Shown piece by piece: positions 1 to 5,537 of a DNA stretch of 7,702 nt (its first letter is position 1; every line of letters begins with the position of its first letter). This stretch comes from CAYGTS01 sp964352905 (GTDB taxonomy: Bacteria; Pseudomonadota; Gammaproteobacteria; JAHCLG01), in contig CAYGTS010000123.1 in the NCBI GenBank assembly GCA_964352905.1, positions 1-7,702 of the forward strand, given 5' to 3'. The translations under genes and the position numbers were made by a program. The notes below the pieces were generated by a model. That model did not search any database, was not told the DNA's origin, and saw only the letters and a list, made by a program, of their open reading frames with translations.

Positions 1-32
1 TGCTATAGTGGTACGACTAGCAAACACAGTGA

Positions 33-46
33 AATTTTGCAAAATT
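33..46. repeat. 14-bp perfect AT-rich palindrome
   Basis: AATTTTGCAAAATT is a perfect self-complementary 14-mer just upstream of the REP-like repeat. It may be a protein-binding site or simply a by-product of base composition. No adjacent gene is visible to give it a role. Confidence 0.3.
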
Positions 47-61
47 AAAGATCCTCTCCCT

Positions 62-125
62 GGATTGCTTTGTCGCTAACGCTCCTCGCAATGACGGATC
101 CGTCATTGCGAGCGCAGCGTGGCAA
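62..125. repeat. REP-like compound palindromic repeat
   Basis: A perfect 28-bp palindrome (85-112) is centred on GGATCC, and imperfect arms extend it to about 62-125. The left arm, read on the minus strand, is of the form 'GTCATTGCGAGGAGCGTTAG...AAGCAATCC'. The right arm, read on the plus strand, is 'GTCATTGCGAGCGCAGCGTGGCAAT'. Both are well-known styles of dispersed extragenic palindrome in many bacterial genomes. The arms are related but not identical, as if two repeat variants were joined head to head. It lies in non-coding DNA and could fold into a strong hairpin in RNA. A short ORF reading through it carries the peptide typical of REP translation and is not a gene. Confidence 0.75.
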
Positions 126-150
126 TTGCAATAACGGAAGAAAAGAAAAC

Positions 151-351
151 TTAATTTCTAATTACTTTGGGTATAGCATAAAATATTATTCCAACTCGTT
201 CAATATGAGCAATCAGATCAGGGTTTTCGATATCTTGATAAAGAGAAAGATCAATTATCACTTACAAGCTGCGCTTTCTCAAAAAGATTTTTGTAGTTGT
301 TCACCAAATCTGAACGTTTTCGGTAAATTCACCTTCAAATTTACTGAATAG
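151..351 (-). pseudogene. Possible decayed gene fragment, frameshifted, minus strand
   Basis: On the minus strand, three short open stretches read like one protein broken by frameshifts. One frame from 351 gives a stretch containing KFEGEFTENVQ and stops at 301-303. A second frame from about 328 to 254 contains SDLVNNYKNLFEKAQLVSD and stops at 251-253. The first frame then resumes from 261 to the TAA at 151-153 and contains LYQDIENPDLIAHIERVG, ending PKVIRN. The pieces abut or overlap in order, which is what a decayed gene with two compensating indels looks like. No start codon or ribosome binding site is evident and I do not recognise the family. It could also be chance peptide-like sequence in AT-rich DNA. 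Confidence 0.3.
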
Positions 352-429
352 TTACAAATCAATAACGCTAAAGCTAGGTGATTTTTGCGAAAAACAATAG
401 GTGAGAATAGATAAAGAAACGCCTGTAGC

Positions 430-473
430 TTGTAAAGTGAGTTTGTTTTTGATTACAATCCCTGACTTATAAT
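430..473 (+). promoter_or_regulatory. Candidate promoter(s) for the 410-residue orphan gene
   Basis: A perfect TATAAT lies at 468-473, preceded by a weak -35 (TTGTTT, 443-448, 19-bp spacing). An alternative pair is TTGTAA (430-435) with TACAAT (454-459), 18 bp apart. Using the first -10, transcription would begin near 480, about 70 nt upstream of the ATG at 553. No other gene lies between this promoter and the orphan gene, so it should serve that gene alone. The -10 is convincing; the -35 is not, which would fit a regulated promoter. Confidence 0.5.
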
Positions 474-481
474 AGTTACAC

Positions 482-498
482 CACACATAGTATGTGTG
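482..498. promoter_or_regulatory. Operator-like perfect inverted repeat overlapping the transcription start region
   Basis: CACACATA-G-TATGTGTG has two perfect 8-bp arms around a single central base. It starts 8 bp after the TATAAT at 468-473, so it covers the first transcribed bases. A short, perfectly symmetric site in this position is typical of a dimeric repressor operator. The cognate protein is unknown. The TetR-family regulator at 2061-2618 is the only regulator in the window, but I see no convincing copy of this site at its own promoter. Confidence 0.45.
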
Positions 499-552
499 AT
501 TTTAGTTCATTATTTTATAACATTTATAAAAATAATAAATAAGGGGAATAAG

Positions 553-1785
553 ATGCTTAGCGATTCATTAGAAGTTCAAGAAGTTCAAGCAGATCAAAAT
601 AAAAAGACTGCTCTTGTAGGACCTGTTTCTTTTTCGCTGCACGGCTTATCTACTACTGAGATTGATTCTCTGTCTGATCTTGATCCTGTTTCTGCCTCTG
701 CTTCTAAAGTTAGTAGTTACCATTCTGAACTTTCTCAAGCAGATAAACAACCGCAAGCAGCGCAACAACCTAATTCAGCAGTGGTGCTAGCGCCAGCAGT
801 TTTAAGCTTGGCAGAAACGTTAACTACAATGGACTCACAAGCACGCAGTAAACATTTAACAGAACTGTGTGAAAAGTATTTTTCAGCCGTAAACCAAGAT
901 TCAACGTATTTGAATGACGATGCAATTTTATTTTTAAACAGTTTGCTTTCTGTGGATCGTAAATTATTACAAGGTTTAAAGGTTAGCTTTGAATTTCCTT
1001 ATTATTTATTAACCAGAGAAATTGCTGAGCCGATTTACCTACAGGTAGGCTATTCTCGAGCCTATGGTAATCTTTTAAAAGATTTGAGAATAAAGGATTC
1101 TACACCGGGTAAGCATAAAGATCATGTTACTAAAAGAGTGAAAACTGCTATTGATGACGCAGGTGATCTTAGCGATTTAGCTAATGTTGCTAAATGTTTA
1201 AACTTTATTTCACAGGTTAACGATCAACGTACTCGAGAATCCTTGTTACAGTTTTTAACAGCGCAACCAAATTATCCAAAAGATAAAAATGCGATCGCTG
1301 CTTATACTGTTCCTGAAAAATCGATACCAAATAATGCGGCAGCTGAGATATTATACAAAATGGGTTTTCGTGATTTTACAGCCGCTGAAAAATTAAAGAT
1401 GAATGAACTCCCGCGGGATATTTTAAGCGAGTGCAAATTTAGCTTATACCAGCGTAATTGTTACATTTCGAGCAAACTAGTAGAAAAGTTTCAGCAGTTA
1501 GAAAGCCCTAGCTGCGCCTCAATGCTTAAAGCCTGCGTTAGTTTTATGATACCGCACGGGAATAATAATCAAGAAAATAGAGCTGAGTATACTATGCTAC
1601 GCTCATTTTTAAATCAAGCCCATAAACAACCAGCTAGTGATTTTTTGAAAGTGTTAAAAGAGCATCCGTATGAAGGATTAACATTTGCTAGAACGATATA
1701 CGAAGAAGTAGAAAGTGTTTTTGCTGTATCACTGCGGCAAGCGGATTCAAACGGTTTACAGAATCTTCGTCCTAGCCCTGTGTAA
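553..1785 (+). CDS. Hypothetical protein of 410 residues, family not recognised
   Basis: I do not recognise this protein. The ATG at 553 is chosen because AAGGGG (541-546) sits 6 nt upstream. The longer GTG at 496 lies inside the operator-like palindrome and near the predicted transcription start, has no ribosome site, and would add 19 residues. Residues 1 to about 95 are rich in Ser, Gln, Ala and Asp (for example QADKQPQAAQQPN at 62-74) and look disordered. From about 96 onward the sequence has a mixed, mostly helical globular character with scattered cysteines. There is no signal peptide, membrane segment or obvious catalytic motif, so it should be a soluble cytoplasmic or type III/IV-exported protein. 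The acidic cluster YEEVE lies about 24-28 residues from the C-terminus, further in than the usual Dot/Icm E-block. It stands alone with its own promoter and is bounded by repeats on both sides. An effector or lineage-specific role is possible but unproven. Confidence 0.8.
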   Translation: MLSDSLEVQEVQADQNKKTALVGPVSFSLHGLSTTEIDSLSDLDPVSASASKVSSYHSELSQADKQPQAAQQPNSAVVLAPAVLSLAETLTTMDSQARSKHLTELCEKYFSAVNQDSTYLNDDAILFLNSLLSVDRKLLQGLKVSFEFPYYLLTREIAEPIYLQVGYSRAYGNLLKDLRIKDSTPGKHKDHVTKRVKTAIDDAGDLSDLANVAKCLNFISQVNDQRTRESLLQFLTAQPNYPKDKNAIAAYTVPEKSIPNNAAAEILYKMGFRDFTAAEKLKMNELPRDILSECKFSLYQRNCYISSKLVEKFQQLESPSCASMLKACVSFMIPHGNNNQENRAEYTMLRSFLNQAHKQPASDFLKVLKEHPYEGLTFARTIYEEVESVFAVSLRQADSNGLQNLRPSPV

Positions 1786-1793
1786 TAAAACAG

Positions 1794-1988
1794 TTAAAGC
1801 GATTCCCAGCAATTCCCGGTGTAGCGAGGAACAGCCATATTTGGGCAATCTCACATTAAAAACACTAAAAAATGTGCTCATTTATTATGTGTAAAGCGCG
1901 TGTTTTAGTGTTTTTAATGTGACCTTGCCTCAAATCTGACCGTTCTTGAGTTATTCAACATCACGCCGGGAATTACTGGCGTTTAAAG
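1794..1988. repeat. Compound inverted repeat, MITE-like, between convergent genes
   Basis: Two long arms face each other. The inner 20 bp are perfectly complementary (1851-1870 with 1903-1922). Outward, similarity continues with small indels: ATTTGGGCAA (1839-1848) matches the complement of TTGCCTCAAAT (1925-1935), GAACAGCCAT matches the complement of 1936-1945, and CCAGCAATTCCCGGTGT (1806-1822) matches the complement of ACGCCGGGAATTACTGG (1963-1979) with 2 mismatches. TTAAAG occurs in direct orientation at both edges (1794-1799 and 1983-1988) and could be a target duplication. There is no coding capacity. A miniature non-autonomous element or two head-to-head copies of a dispersed repeat both fit. 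Confidence 0.65.
1851..1922. terminator. 20-bp perfect stem, possible bidirectional terminator
   Basis: A perfect 20-bp stem (1851-1870 / 1903-1922) with a 32-nt loop lies between the converging ends of the orphan gene (stop at 1785) and the TetR gene (stop at 2061). Transcripts from either side would form this hairpin. The stem is AT-rich and has no separate U-tract after it, so factor-independent termination is plausible rather than clear. An alternative small hairpin, CACATT (1852-1857) with AATGTG (1871-1876), could form within the left arm. Confidence 0.4.
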
Positions 1989-2060
1989 GTTAATGTTTTC
2001 AATATTGATCGCTTTATGTTGAATTATGCTATTCTAGGTAATTTACCTGAAAGTACGTAA

Positions 2061-2618
2061 TTACGCAAGCAAAGCAACCATATTCTCGCGAAAACGCTGT
2101 ACAGGTGCGTTATTTTTGAAAATGCGCGCTAAAACAATTGCACCTTGGCACCACGTGATGCTGTCTAAGGCTAAGACTTTGGCTTTTTCAGGGCCATAAC
2201 GTTCAGATAGTAAGTGAACAATGGCTTCTACCCAATTGTTAAAAAACTGTTGGATGATACGCGTAAATTCGGGGATTTCATTCATCGAATCAAGCGACAT
2301 GTTGCCCATTAAGCAACCGCCTTCGTTTTGGATAAAATAATTTTCAAGCGCTGTGGCAATAGCATTTAATCGTTCCTTATTAGAACGGCTATCATCATAG
2401 GCTAAATTAAAAATTTGTTTTTCAAAGGTTTCGTTTAATTGCTTGAGCACGGTTACGCCCAATTCTTGTTTGCTATTAATATGATGGTAAATACTGGCTT
2501 TGCGTAAATTACACGCATCTGCGATATCGGCAATCGAGGTGCTGTGATAGCCACGAACTCTAAAAAGATGACTGCTGGCGTCGATTAATCGTTCTTTACT
2601 GGTTTTTTTATTTTCCAC
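2061..2618 (-). CDS. TetR/AcrR-family transcriptional regulator
   Basis: This 185-residue protein has the TetR plan. The N-terminal helix-turn-helix domain (about residues 8-55) contains LIDASSHLFRVRGYHSTSIA, the recognition-helix region ADACNLRKASIYHHI and then NSKQELG. The C-terminal ligand and dimer domain contains GGCLMGNMSLDSMNE at about 99-113, a phrase shared with TetR members that sense small electrophiles or xenobiotics. That sub-family assignment is from memory. It would be a dimeric DNA-binding repressor. The GTG start at 2618 is preceded by AAGGGT (2631-2626) at 7-nt spacing. No efflux pump, dehydrogenase or other usual target is divergent or adjacent: rph lies upstream on the same strand and the orphan gene converges on it. 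Its target is therefore not evident, and autoregulation is likely by family habit. Confidence 0.88.
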   Translation of the reverse strand: MENKKTSKERLIDASSHLFRVRGYHSTSIADIADACNLRKASIYHHINSKQELGVTVLKQLNETFEKQIFNLAYDDSRSNKERLNAIATALENYFIQNEGGCLMGNMSLDSMNEIPEFTRIIQQFFNNWVEAIVHLLSERYGPEKAKVLALDSITWCQGAIVLARIFKNNAPVQRFRENMVALLA

Positions 2619-2703
2619 GGCAATGACCCTTAACGTTTGTTGTCATGATTGAAAGATCTATACGGCAACTGAGCGTTTGCGCAGCTGTACAAATTTGAAC
2701 CAC

Positions 2704-2731
2704 AGTATATATGATGTCGGGTAAATGGCAA
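2704..2731 (-). promoter_or_regulatory. Promoter of the TetR-family gene
   Basis: Read on the minus strand, TTGCCA (2731-2726) and TATACT (2709-2704) are separated by 16 bp, each matching the sigma-70 consensus at 5 of 6 bases. Transcription would start near 2697, giving an untranslated leader of about 80 nt. The related 11-mers TGTACAAATTT (2686-2696) and AGTACAAAGTT (2737-2747) flank the promoter in direct orientation, 51 bp apart, and may be regulator half-sites. Confidence 0.55.
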
Positions 2732-2784
2732 TTATCAGTACAAAGTTTTTAACCAATCGCGATATCTAATTGATTTTTATCAAT

Positions 2785-2823
2785 AAAAAGACGGTGTAAA
2801 ACAGCCAAGTTAACTGTTTTACA
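2785..2823 (-). terminator. Probable terminator of rph
   Basis: Read on the minus strand after the rph stop, TGTAAAACAG (2823-2814) and CTGTTTTACA (2804-2795) form a perfect 10-bp stem with a 9-nt loop. CCGTC and a five-T run (2789-2785) follow. The stem lies about 40 nt past the rph stop codon. The T-run begins a few bases after the stem, so efficiency is uncertain. A second small stem ATTGAT/ATCAAT (2769-2784) follows. Confidence 0.45.
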
Positions 2824-2861
2824 ACAAGGGAAGTTCAAAGAGTTACAATTTTACCGAGCGA

Positions 2862-3590
2862 TCAGTCAACTACGCTTACCGTTAGGCTGCTTTTTTGCAA
2901 TTCAATCAATTGCGCAATGCCTTGTTTGGCTAGCCCTAGTAAGGATGCAAGATGAGATTCTTCAAACGGTGCGCCTTCTGCCGTACCTTGAATTTCAATA
3001 AATTTACCGCTATCGGTCATCACAACATTCATATCGGTTTCAGCTTTCGAGTCTTCTCGGTAATCTAAATCTAGCACAGCTTCATTCTGATAAATGCCCA
3101 CTGAGATAGAAGCAACATAATGGAGAAAAGGATCGCTGATGATTAAACTATTGCGTTGCATATATTTAATTGCATCACGTAGCGCAACACAGGCACCGGT
3201 GATTGCCGCCGTGCGTGTGCCACCATCAGCTTGAATGACATCGCAATCAAGGTAAATGGTATAGTCACCGAGTTTTTTTAAATCAACACAAGCGCGTAGT
3301 GAGCGTGCAATTAAGCGTTGAATTTCTAAGGTGCGGCCACCTTGTTTACCACGGGTGGCTTCACGATCGCTGCGATCATGGGTTGCGCGTGGCAACATGC
3401 TATATTCGGCAGTGATCCATCCTTGATCACTTCCTTTTAAAAAACGTGGCACACCTTTTACAACGCTTGCATTACATAATACTTTGGTTTCACCAAAACA
3501 CACTAACACGGAACCTTCTGCGTATTTTGTATAATTGCGTTCCAGGGTTATTTTTCTTAATTCATCTGCTTTGCGTTGGCTGGGTCGCAT
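2862..3590 (-). CDS. rph: Ribonuclease PH (tRNA 3'-end phosphorolytic exoribonuclease)
   Basis: RNase PH removes nucleotides downstream of the tRNA CCA end by phosphorolysis, releasing nucleoside diphosphates, and helps degrade structured RNA. It works as a hexameric ring in the cytoplasm. The 242 residues match the usual size (238 in E. coli). Family hallmarks are intact: MRPSQR at the N-terminus, the phosphate-binding segment TRGKQGGRT (79-87, including Arg86), DCDVIQADGGTRTAAITGA (115-133), the metal-binding acidic residues in DYREDSKAETDMN (Asp180 and Asp186), and IEIQGTAEGAPF (198-209). The ATG at 3590 has a GAGGT ribosome site about 5 nt upstream. It is divergent from yicC, as in enterobacteria. 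pyrE, which follows rph in E. coli, is absent here and a terminator comes instead, so the gene appears monocistronic. Nothing suggests inactivation, unlike the frameshifted rph of some E. coli K-12 strains. Confidence 0.97.
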   Translation of the reverse strand: MRPSQRKADELRKITLERNYTKYAEGSVLVCFGETKVLCNASVVKGVPRFLKGSDQGWITAEYSMLPRATHDRSDREATRGKQGGRTLEIQRLIARSLRACVDLKKLGDYTIYLDCDVIQADGGTRTAAITGACVALRDAIKYMQRNSLIISDPFLHYVASISVGIYQNEAVLDLDYREDSKAETDMNVVMTDSGKFIEIQGTAEGAPFEESHLASLLGLAKQGIAQLIELQKSSLTVSVVD

Positions 3591-3610
3591 GATTTACCTC
3601 GTCATTTTCA

Positions 3611-3616
3611 TATAAT
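3611..3616 (+). promoter_or_regulatory. Candidate -10 element for the yicC-gmk-rpoZ-spoT transcript
   Basis: A perfect TATAAT lies 72 nt upstream of the yicC ATG. There is no good -35 at standard spacing (3588-3593 is CATGAT, inside the rph start). If used, transcription would begin near 3623 and pass over the rph promoter. Confidence 0.3.
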
Positions 3617-3649
3617 CTTAAAGGAGTGCAATGGTAAAGAAATTAAGGT

Positions 3650-3658
3650 AGCATAGCA
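3650..3658 (-). promoter_or_regulatory. Candidate extended -10 promoter for rph
   Basis: Read on the minus strand, TGCTATGCT (3658-3650) is an extended -10 (TGn plus TATGCT) without a recognisable -35. It would start transcription near 3643, about 53 nt before the rph ATG. Confidence 0.35.
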
Positions 3659-3688
3659 AATTTATCTGGGCTGTATCGAGGAAAATCA

Positions 3689-4555
3689 ATGATAAGCAGT
3701 ATGACAGCGTTTGCGCGTGATGCGAGTAACGGTGAATGGGGTGCGTTAGTGTGGGAGCTAAAATCCGTTAATCATCGCTATCTTGATTTACAATTTAAAT
3801 TACCTGACTCACTGCGTAGTTTAGAAATGCCTTTGCGTGAAATCAGTAAACGTTTTATTGCACGTGGCAAAGTGGAATGTGTTTTAAAACTCACCGCACT
3901 TGCCACCGCACCACAGTTACAATTAAACCAAGGACTACTGCAAGAAGTTGCCAAAATTGGGCAAAGCGTTTGCCAAGCCTTGAATTTATCCGCGCCTCAT
4001 TTCAATCCGTTAGAAATCATGCGCTGGCCAGAAATGGTATTTGCTGCAGAACCTGATAGTAACCAATTAAATGAACCCGTGTTGCAAAGTTTTGAAAAAG
4101 CCTTACAGGCCTTGGTCTTAATGCGTCATCGTGAAGGTGATCAATTAACCCAGTTTATTACCCAACGCTTAGATAACTTGAGTGAAAATTTAGTAATGAT
4201 TAAAACACGTGCGCCAGAAGTGATTAAACATTATCAACAAAAAATCAGCGACCGCTTAAAGTTAATCAGCAATGAGTATGATGAAAATCGCGTACAACAA
4301 GAAATTGCGATTATTGCGCAAAAATTAGATATTAGCGAAGAGATTGATCGCAGCCTTGCGCATATTCAAGAAGTGCAATTAGCCTTAACTAATAATGAAG
4401 CTGTTGGAAGACGCTTAGATTTTTTAATGCAAGAATTACACCGTGAAGCCAATACCTTAGCTAACAAAGCCAATGATCAAGACATTAGCCGCGTGATTGT
4501 GGATAATAAAGTGTTAATTGATCAGATGCGTGAACAAGTACAAAATATTGAATAA
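3689..4555 (+). CDS. yicC: YicC-family endoribonuclease
   Basis: YicC/YloC proteins are now described as metal-dependent endoribonucleases that form hexameric clamps around RNA. In E. coli YicC has been linked to turnover of the small RNA RyhB. This 288-residue protein matches the family length (287 in E. coli). It opens MISSMTAFAR, the family N-terminal signature, followed by GEWGALVWELKSVNHRYLD (12-30) and RGKVECVLK (59-67). The C-terminal DUF1732 domain ends with the strongly conserved DFLMQELHREANTLANKAND (244-263) and REQVQNIE at the terminus. GAGGA (3678-3682) lies 6 nt before the ATG. Its stop codon overlaps the ribosome site of gmk, so the two are almost certainly co-transcribed and perhaps translationally coupled. 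Divergence from rph places two RNA-degrading enzymes back to back. Confidence 0.95.
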   Translation: MISSMTAFARDASNGEWGALVWELKSVNHRYLDLQFKLPDSLRSLEMPLREISKRFIARGKVECVLKLTALATAPQLQLNQGLLQEVAKIGQSVCQALNLSAPHFNPLEIMRWPEMVFAAEPDSNQLNEPVLQSFEKALQALVLMRHREGDQLTQFITQRLDNLSENLVMIKTRAPEVIKHYQQKISDRLKLISNEYDENRVQQEIAIIAQKLDISEEIDRSLAHIQEVQLALTNNEAVGRRLDFLMQELHREANTLANKANDQDISRVIVDNKVLIDQMREQVQNIE

Positions 4556-4559
4556 GGAG
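4554..4559 (+). promoter_or_regulatory. Ribosome binding site of gmk overlapping the yicC stop
   Basis: AAGGAG shares its first two bases with the TAA stop of yicC (4553-4555) and lies 9 nt before the gmk ATG at 4569. This fixes the gmk start and suggests that ribosomes ending on yicC help initiation on gmk. Confidence 0.7.
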
Positions 4560-4568
4560 ATCGCATCT

Positions 4569-5183
4569 ATGCCTGGGAAACTTTATATTATTTCAGCGCC
4601 TTCTGGGGCTGGTAAAACCAGCTTAGTTGCCAAACTTGTTCAGCGATTGGATAACATTATGGTTTCTGTGTCGTATACCACGCGCCCTAAACGTGCCAGT
4701 GAAACAGAAGGGATTAATTACCATTTTGTTAATGACACACAATTTCAACAGATGATTGATGGCGCGGAATTTTTAGAATTTGCAACCGTTTTTGAATACA
4801 GCTACGGCACAGGCAAAGCTTTTGTGGATGAAAAACTAGCGCAAGGTATCGATGTTATTTTGGAAATCGATTGGCAGGGTGCTTCGCAAATACGCCAACT
4901 GCGCCCTGAATCGATTGGCATTTTTATCCTACCACCGAGCATTGATGATCTTAAAAAACGCTTAATGGCGCGCGATCAAGATTCAATCAGTGTGATTGAA
5001 AGGCGTATTAAAGAAGCCAAAGTGGAATTAGCACATTATCATGAATATGATTATCTGGTAGTTAATGACCAGTTTGATCAAGCACTTAATGATTTAATCG
5101 TGATTATTCAGGCGAATCGCTTGGCTACGCGTCCGCAACAAATTAAATTGGCTGCTGTTTTAACGAATTTGATAGCAAAATAG
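4569..5183 (+). CDS. gmk: Guanylate kinase
   Basis: Guanylate kinase transfers phosphate from ATP to GMP, giving GDP on the way to GTP, dGTP and (p)ppGpp. The 204 residues match the usual bacterial length (207 in E. coli). The P-loop APSGAGKTS is at 10-18. The guanylate-kinase signature TTRPKRASETEGINYHF (37-53) fits the family pattern at every position and binds GMP. The segment ILEIDWQGA and the lid region with IERRIKEA follow. The ATG at 4569 is preferred to an upstream TTG at 4518, which lies inside yicC and would add 17 residues before the canonical start. It sits 13 nt after yicC and 48 nt before rpoZ on the same strand. Placement beside spoT links nucleotide supply to alarmone metabolism. 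Confidence 0.97.
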   Translation: MPGKLYIISAPSGAGKTSLVAKLVQRLDNIMVSVSYTTRPKRASETEGINYHFVNDTQFQQMIDGAEFLEFATVFEYSYGTGKAFVDEKLAQGIDVILEIDWQGASQIRQLRPESIGIFILPPSIDDLKKRLMARDQDSISVIERRIKEAKVELAHYHEYDYLVVNDQFDQALNDLIVIIQANRLATRPQQIKLAAVLTNLIAK

Positions 5184-5231
5184 TCATTAAAAAAGTAAAA
5201 TAGCCCCCAAAATGAACATTGGAGATTACAC

Positions 5232-5456
5232 ATGGCCCGTATTACTGTTGAAGACTGCCTAGGCAAAGTCCGTAACCGTTTCCACCTTGTTATGCTAGCA
5301 TCTAAGCGCGCACGTCAACTCATGTTAAGCGGCGAAGAACCCATGGTTGCTTGGGAAAATGATAAACCAACCGTCGTAGCGTTACGTGAAATCGCTGCTG
5401 GTTTAATCAGTGACGAAATCATGCTTCAAAAAGAAGAGGCAGATGCTAACGCATAA
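5232..5456 (+). CDS. rpoZ: DNA-directed RNA polymerase omega subunit
   Basis: Omega binds the C-terminal region of beta-prime, aids RNA polymerase assembly and in E. coli forms part of one ppGpp binding site. The start MARITVEDCL and the core NRFHLVMLASKRARQL (15-30) and ENDKPTVVALREIAAGLI (42-59) match omega closely. At 74 residues it is shorter than the 91-residue E. coli protein. The missing part is the variable, flexible C-terminal tail, so function should be retained. GGAG (5221-5224) is 7 nt upstream of the ATG. Translation ends with tandem in-frame stops, TAA then TAG (5454-5459). It lies 48 nt after gmk and 81 nt before spoT, the conserved gmk-rpoZ-spoT order. Confidence 0.96.
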   Translation: MARITVEDCLGKVRNRFHLVMLASKRARQLMLSGEEPMVAWENDKPTVVALREIAAGLISDEIMLQKEEADANA

Positions 5457-5475
5457 TAGCTATATCCCTAAATAA

Positions 5476-5506
5476 TTGCTAAAATTCAACAAGAAACACA
5501 TATTTT
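5476..5506 (+). promoter_or_regulatory. Weak candidate internal promoter before spoT
   Basis: TTGCTA (5476-5481) is followed at 17-19 bp by CATATT or TATTTT (5499-5506) in the 81-nt gap between rpoZ and spoT. Both elements are only partial matches. Co-transcription with rpoZ is the default, and this would be an extra start if real. Confidence 0.2.
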
Positions 5507-5537
5507 TAATAGTTGATGCAATTGTGGGTCATAATCT

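Noticed and set aside
70..351. 93-codon open frame on the plus strand
   Set aside because: It starts inside the REP-like palindrome, gives the peptide typical of REP translation (MTDPSLRAQRGN), has no ribosome site, and competes with a more protein-like minus strand.
496..552. Upstream GTG start adding 19 residues to the orphan protein
   Set aside because: The GTG lies within the operator-like palindrome near the expected transcription start and lacks a ribosome site, whereas the ATG at 553 has AAGGGG at good spacing.
4518..4568. Longer guanylate kinase starting at a TTG inside yicC
   Set aside because: Guanylate kinases begin just before the P-loop strand, as with the ATG at 4569, which has AAGGAG upstream; the extension has no family similarity.
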